Shown here one piece after another: positions 6,864 through 9,071 of a stretch of DNA of 9,071 nucleotides. The position numbers were made by a program, and so were the translations under genes. Position 1 is the stretch's first letter; each line of letters begins with the position of its first letter. This stretch comes from Phycisphaerales bacterium (GTDB lineage: Bacteria > Pseudomonadota > Gammaproteobacteria > Competibacterales > Competibacteraceae): NCBI GenBank assembly GCA_014879435.1, contig JACSSB010000264.1:1-9071 (forward strand). Direction: 5' to 3'. The notes beneath the pieces were generated by a model that worked only from the letters and a program-made list of their open reading frames with translations, was not told the origin of the DNA and ran no database searches.

Positions 6864-6901
6864 AGAAATATCGTTTTTTCAGGTGGACATTTTGCCGGAC
6901 A
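6803..6901. repeat. Paired GGACA direct repeats flanking the fic promoter
   Basis: GGTGGACATTTT occurs at 6803-6814 and again at 6882-6893. Each copy is followed by a second GGACA, giving four GGACA sites at 6806, 6818, 6885 and 6897. The spacing within both pairs is 12 bases, and the pairs are 79 bases apart. The second copy overlaps the fic start codon. They could be binding sites for a regulator, or a duplicated end of a lost mobile element. Confidence 0.6.
6839..6847 (+). promoter_or_regulatory. Extended -10 promoter element upstream of fic
   Basis: TGCTATAAG matches the extended -10 pattern TGnTATAAT with one mismatch in the hexamer. A possible -35, TTGGAC (6816-6821), sits 20 bases away, longer than ideal, but extended -10 promoters depend less on the -35. 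Transcription would start near 6854-6856, leaving a leader of about 28 bases before GTG 6883. Confidence 0.45.
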
Positions 6902-8088
6902 TCGAAGACGTCTTAAATTCGCTTTCTGAGTCGGAAATGCGGATCGAAACTCGCCGCTTTGGACCCTTCACGTTTTGTTTGGGCGTGGACGGAGCCGTGC
7001 TAGCGCCACTGTATCAGCGCGTTCTGGACGCTCATGAGCGATTTAAGACCTCGCCCCTTTCCCAGGTCGCTCGGCAATTGGAACGCGAGGTCGTGGCCAG
7101 TAGCATTTTTGGCACGAACTCTATTGAGGGTGGGACGCTGAGCGAAGAGGAAACTCAGCAGGTACTGGATCTGGACCCAGCCCAGGTGCGGGAAGAAGAG
7201 CAACTCCGAGCGGTGAATCTCAAGGTGGCCTACGATGTGGCGCAACAGGCTGCGATGATGCCGGGTTGGCGCTTGGAAGTACCATTCGTTCAGAGGGTAC
7301 ATGCGGCGATCACGCAACGATTGACCCATCCCCACAATCAGCCCGGCGTTTTCCGCGATAACCCCAAAACGATCAAAACCCATGTGGGCAATCGGGAACA
7401 CGGCGGTCGCTATCAACCGCCTCAGCACGGCCACGACATCGAAACGCTGATGCAGGCGTTGGTGATCTGGCATCAGGGATTGGAAGAACGCCAGATTCCG
7501 GCGCTGATTCGGGCGCCACTCGTCCATTACTACTACGAACTGATTCACCCATTTTGGGACGGTAATGGGCGTGTGGGACGGGTTCTGGAAGCGGCCTTAT
7601 TGCAAGCAGATGGGTTCCAATATGCGCCCTTCGCCCTGGCACGTTATTACCTGGAACATATCGACGACTATTTCATGCTGTTCAATCGCTGTCGCCGCGA
7701 TGCGAAGAAGAACGTGGTGCATCCGCACACGCCGTTCATCCGCTTTCATCTGGAAGGGATGCGCATCAGCATCAATCGCCTACATGACCGGGTGAATCGC
7801 ATCGTCAAAGTGCTGTTATTTCAGACTCAGGTTCGCCACCTGTACGACGAGAAACAGTTAAATGGTCGGCAATACACGATCATCAATCAGTTATTGGCGA
7901 CCAGCGAGCCTTTAACCCTGGCAGACATACGGCGCGAGCCTTGGTATCAGAACTTGTATCTGAAATTAAGCGACAAGACACGGCAACGCGATTTGTACCG
8001 TCTGCGGGAATTGGGTTTGGTAACGGTAGATCCGAAAGAGCAACTATGGCCGGGCTTCGTGTCGCTGCAATCGGCGCCCGACAATTAG
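6883..8088 (+). CDS. Fic-domain protein (probable AMP transferase), class II with C-terminal winged helix
   Basis: Fic proteins transfer AMP, or less often another nucleotide part, from a nucleotide to a target protein. The product has 401 residues. The catalytic motif HPFWDGNGRVGR (222-233) is complete, with His222 as base, Asp226 for the metal, and Asn228, Arg230 and Arg233 for the phosphates. An inhibitory helix motif, TNSIEG (78-83, Glu82), lies before the Fic core, which makes it class II: self-inhibited and not needing a separate antitoxin. Residues 165-184 (KTHVGNREHGGRYQPPQHGH) form the substrate flap. Residues about 327-383 look like a winged helix, perhaps for DNA binding or self-regulation. 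GTG 6883 has no good SD; ATG 6937 (residue 19) is a real alternative. The upstream in-frame limit is TAA 6844-6846. The target protein cannot be inferred. Confidence 0.9.
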   Translation: MDILPDIEDVLNSLSESEMRIETRRFGPFTFCLGVDGAVLAPLYQRVLDAHERFKTSPLSQVARQLEREVVASSIFGTNSIEGGTLSEEETQQVLDLDPAQVREEEQLRAVNLKVAYDVAQQAAMMPGWRLEVPFVQRVHAAITQRLTHPHNQPGVFRDNPKTIKTHVGNREHGGRYQPPQHGHDIETLMQALVIWHQGLEERQIPALIRAPLVHYYYELIHPFWDGNGRVGRVLEAALLQADGFQYAPFALARYYLEHIDDYFMLFNRCRRDAKKNVVHPHTPFIRFHLEGMRISINRLHDRVNRIVKVLLFQTQVRHLYDEKQLNGRQYTIINQLLATSEPLTLADIRREPWYQNLYLKLSDKTRQRDLYRLRELGLVTVDPKEQLWPGFVSLQSAPDN

Positions 8089-8128
8089 GCGTGTGCTGGG
8101 CAGTGGAAGTCGAGCGCCATACACTTCA

Positions 8129-8208
8129 TCGTCATTCCCGCGCATGCGGGAATCCAGGAGACCTTGCATGTTGTCGCTTCTGGACTCCCGCATGCGCGGG
8201 AGTGACGA
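8129..8208. repeat. Palindromic dispersed repeat with dRS3-like arms
   Basis: A 29-base arm at 8129-8157 and its inverted partner at 8180-8208 match with two mismatches around a 22-base spacer. Each arm is itself a near-palindrome: 8134-8153 reads ATTCCCGCGCATGCGGGAAT, which fits ATTCCC-N8-GGGAAT, the consensus known for neisserial dRS3 repeats; 8184-8203 is the same with ACTCCC/GGGAGT. Similar elements are common in other proteobacteria. It lies 40 bases after fic. Confidence 0.85.
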
Positions 8209-8209
8209 T

Positions 8210-8230
8210 TCCTCCTCTTGCGGAGGAGGA
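8210..8230. terminator. Hairpin between convergent fic and creD
   Basis: TCCTCCTC (8210-8217) and GAGGAGGA (8223-8230) form an 8-bp stem with a 5-base loop, just after the palindromic repeat. There is no T-run on either strand, so termination is only suggested by its position between two gene ends. Confidence 0.4.
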
Positions 8231-8259
8231 TTAGGCTGGAAGAGGGCCGCTCTATGTTC

Positions 8260-8282
8260 CCCTCTCCCCTTGTGGGAGAGGG
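8260..8282. repeat. GC-rich hairpin repeat, copy 2 (possible bidirectional terminator)
   Basis: CCCTCTCCC (8260-8268) and GGGAGAGGG (8274-8282) form a 9-bp stem with a 5-base loop, 22 bases past the creD stop. With its flanks (8258-8294) it matches the reverse complement of 1741-1776, differing mainly in the lengths of C and G runs. Confidence 0.7.
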
Positions 8283-8303
8283 TTAGGAGGGGGATATCAG
8301 GAA

Positions 8304-9071
8304 TTAAACATCGCCCTCTTCGCTCTGAGAAATCCGTCCTTTCGGCGTCTTCCCACCACGCCGTGCATTACTCAAGGAATCACCCAAGTGATACCAATCG
8401 ATCTTGCGGGTCAGCACCATCACCAGCGCCAAGAACATAAACAGCGTCAGCGAACCAGTCAGTAGCGCATGATCTTCCAAGCTGATCAGCACGTACAAAA
8501 CTCCGAACACCGCTCCGATCAATACCCCAAAGCCCAAACCCCAAACCAAGCTTCCCAACACAAAACTGAGGTAATAAATCAGCAGCGTCACGCAACCAGC
8601 GGTCGCGATGGCATAGGCGGTCCCGAAACTGACATGCTCCGACAAGGACAGCAGCAGCAGATAAAACAGCACTAAAGCCGCACCCGCCAAGCCGTATTGC
8701 AGGGGATGAATCGCCAACTGCTTCAAGATCTCGAACAGGAAGAAGGCGACGAAGGTCAGACCAATAAACAAAAACCCGTATTTGATAGCGCGATCAGTCT
8801 GGGTATAACTGTCAGCCGGATCGACGAAGCGCACACCGATGGTGGTTCTAAGCGACTGCTCGCCACGCAAATAGCCATTGACCTGATGCGGCATATTGGT
8901 GGCTAACTGCGTTGTGGACCAAGCAGCGGAGAAACCGGAGTCATTCACTTGGCGCGACTCGGGCAAGAATTGACCATAAAAACTGGGGTGTGGCCAGTTG
9001 CCGCGCACATCAATATGGGTCATATCACCGACCGGCGCCACCTCGAAAGATTGCGTGCCACGCAGATCGAG
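8304..9071 (-). CDS. creD: CreD-family inner membrane protein, C-terminal part
   Basis: The frame stays open to the window edge (base 9071), and a GTG at 9041 reads as an internal Val, so the N-terminal part lies outside. 255 residues are visible out of roughly 450 in E. coli CreD. The periplasmic part is recognisable from LDLRGTQSFEVAPVGDMT and NWPHPSF.GQFLP, then TTIGVRFVDPADSYTQTDRA. It is followed by about five transmembrane helices, including YGFLFIGLTFVAFFLFEIL, the conserved IHPLQYGLAGAALVLFYLLL with LSLSEH, and a final span ending in RKIDWY, then a polar tail. In enterobacteria creD belongs to the CreBC regulon; no creBC genes are visible here. The biochemical function of CreD is not established. 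The stop is TAA at 8304-8306 on the reverse strand. Confidence 0.93.
   Translation of the reverse strand, partial: LDLRGTQSFEVAPVGDMTHIDVRGNWPHPSFYGQFLPESRQVNDSGFSAAWSTTQLATNMPHQVNGYLRGEQSLRTTIGVRFVDPADSYTQTDRAIKYGFLFIGLTFVAFFLFEILKQLAIHPLQYGLAGAALVLFYLLLLSLSEHVSFGTAYAIATAGCVTLLIYYLSFVLGSLVWGLGFGVLIGAVFGVLYVLISLEDHALLTGSLTLFMFLALVMVLTRKIDWYHLGDSLSNARRGGKTPKGRISQSEEGDV

Larger units (their letters stand above)
6583..6882. other. 300-base gap between divergent pyrF and fic
   Basis: This stretch holds no recognisable gene. From left to right it contains a hairpin covering an AGGAGG (6622-6648), a 71-codon frame beginning right after it, a 30-codon frame with its own SD (6754-6846), an extended -10 box (6839-6847) and a duplicated GGTGGACATTTT motif (6803-6814 and 6882-6893). 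I found no clear promoter for pyrF in it. Confidence 0.6.

Noticed and set aside
8093..8440. Forward frames running through the palindromic repeats after fic
   Set aside because: They translate dispersed repeat DNA and the antisense of creD. Peptides of this kind are typical false genes produced by such repeats.

Overview
The window looks like a chromosomal segment of a gammaproteobacterium with moderate to high GC. This rests on a lipid-transport operon of proteobacterial type with an outer-membrane lipoprotein, a CreD-family membrane protein, a pyrF of bacterial type, and short GC-rich palindromes of the kind scattered through proteobacterial genomes. I cannot name the genus from the sequence. 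All main genes read as intact; the first and last genes run off the window edges.

Layout. 1-1725 (+): the C-terminal part of a probably secreted modular protein with one fibronectin-III-like domain and four tandem InlB-B-like repeats of about 76 residues, each with a conserved cysteine pair. 1726-1913: a non-coding gap with a GC-rich hairpin and a candidate promoter. 1914-5514 (+): a four-gene MCE/Mla-type lipid transport operon: permease with an N-terminal STAS domain, ATPase, long membrane-anchored MCE protein, and ABC-type auxiliary lipoprotein (PqiC/DUF330-like). 5583-5819 (+): an unrecognised 78-residue protein. 5872-6582 (-): pyrF, convergent with it. 6583-6882: a 300-base gap between divergent genes, with a hairpin over a Shine-Dalgarno sequence, two overlapping small open frames, an extended -10 box and a duplicated GGACA motif. 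6883-8088 (+): a Fic-domain AMP transferase with an N-terminal inhibitory motif and a C-terminal winged helix. 8089-8303: stacked palindromic repeats between convergent genes. 8304-9071 (-): the C-terminal part of CreD.

How the genes work together. The four operon genes should form one machine. The ATPase and STAS-permease form an inner-membrane ABC core, the MCE protein is anchored in the inner membrane and extends into the periplasm, and the lipoprotein sits at the outer membrane, so lipids can move between the two membranes. There is no MlaC-like periplasmic carrier, and the MlaB role (STAS) is fused to the permease. The remaining genes (pyrimidine synthesis, Fic, CreD) are functionally unrelated neighbours.

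I did not find a clearly new multi-gene system. The least explained part is the pyrF-fic gap. The best candidates for something undescribed are a 30-residue, SD-preceded, membrane-like peptide frame and a paired GGACA repeat flanking the probable fic promoter. Both are inferences from short patterns.
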